From NCBI GenBank assembly GCA_003615045.1, contig ML014280.1, forward strand, positions 1 to 39,842: a stretch of DNA of 39,842 nt. Direction: 5' to 3'. Source of the stretch: Caulochytrium protostelioides (lineage: Eukaryota; Chytridiomycota; Caulochytriomycetes; Caulochytriales; Caulochytriaceae). Below, one piece after another: positions 39,506 to 39,842 of this stretch; the first letter of the stretch is position 1, and the number at the start of each line of letters is the position of its first letter. Below the pieces are notes generated by a model. That model had not been told where the DNA came from and ran no database searches. It saw only the letters and a program-made list of their open reading frames with translations. A program made the position numbers and the translations under genes.

Positions 39506-39842
39506 GATGGTCTCAGGCTTGGCGGAACGCTTCGGACGACGGACGACGACAACCCCGAGGAGTTTCGAGACCAGGAAGCACAGCGGAACCGAAAAGGGGG
39601 GGGGGGGGGGTCAGAACCTCTCAACATCACAGCGGCGATCCATCGGAAACGATGCCGCACGATCCCCTACCGGCGCATGAGCGTCACAGCCTCCGACCAG
39701 ATCTTTTTCCCCCAGCGAGCCTGGACGAGTGCCTCCCGAGTGCTTCTCTTATATAGGCCGGGCAAAATAAGCTTTTTTTTTGTCCTACGCTTCATCCGGT
39801 GCGACGCCGAACAGGCGGCGCCCTTATGGCGGCACCCCGATG
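39506..39842. other. 5' flank of the six-exon gene
   Basis: Contains a 15-G run (39596-39610), a TATA-like element (39748-39755) and a T9-type run near 39772-39781. No further gene start is visible before the window ends. Confidence 0.5.
39748..39755 (-). promoter_or_regulatory. TATA-box-like element of the six-exon gene
   Basis: Reads TATATAAG on the minus strand, 243 bp upstream of the ATG, pointing in the gene's direction, in GC-rich surroundings. Confidence 0.45.

Overview
The window is GC-rich nuclear DNA, most likely from a fungus. The fungal case rests on two genes: a Ugo1-like mitochondrial fusion carrier, and a very large Swi6/Cdc10/Mbp1-type cell-cycle regulator with a degenerate APSES domain followed by ankyrin repeats. 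Other genes agree with this (Ind1, holocytochrome c synthase, a STRIPAK SIKE/FGFR1OP2-type subunit, Pab2/PABPN1). Introns are spliceosomal (GTAAGT/GTAAGC/GTAGGT donors, TAG/CAG acceptors) and 44-398 bp long. Exon third positions are almost always G or C, and proteins carry long Ala/Pro/Ser/Arg inserts. An early-diverging GC-rich fungus would fit, but I cannot name the species from sequence alone.

Layout. 0-5 kb: possible 3' end of a gene at the left edge, Arf GTPase (-, 2 exons), unrecognised Ala-rich protein (-). 5-10 kb: SIKE/FGFR1OP2-like coiled coil (+) convergent with Ind1/NUBPL (-), a repeat-rich spacer, an unrecognised 271-aa protein (+). 10-18.9 kb: NEDD8/Rub1 (+, 3 exons) followed in tandem by proteasome alpha5 (+, 2 exons), convergent with Ugo1-like carrier (-); then a thioredoxin-fold ER protein (+) convergent with a DNAJC9-like J protein (-). 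20-30.7 kb: APSES/ankyrin regulator (+) convergent with an ALDH3-type aldehyde dehydrogenase (-, 2 exons), cytochrome c haem lyase (-), divergent from a DUF2062 membrane protein (+). 30.7-33 kb: no recognisable gene. 33-37.7 kb: DUF4203/TMEM198-like 7-TM protein (+), ADP/ATP-dependent NAD(P)HX dehydratase (+, 3 exons) convergent with PABPN1/Pab2 (-). 38-39.5 kb: a six-exon unrecognised coiled-coil gene (-) in clearly more AT-rich DNA.

There is no operon logic, mobile element, CRISPR array or RNA gene that I could support. Themes recur: mitochondrial proteins (Ind1, Ugo1-like, haem lyase, possibly the NAD(P)HX dehydratase) and ubiquitin-like/proteasome functions (NEDD8 next to alpha5). The most unusual items are the degenerate APSES regulator with a 108-bp internal duplication, the monothiol thioredoxin protein ending in HDEF, the six-exon orphan, regularly spaced CACGTG and palindromic arrays in promoters, and an 18-bp perfect palindrome in a divergent promoter.
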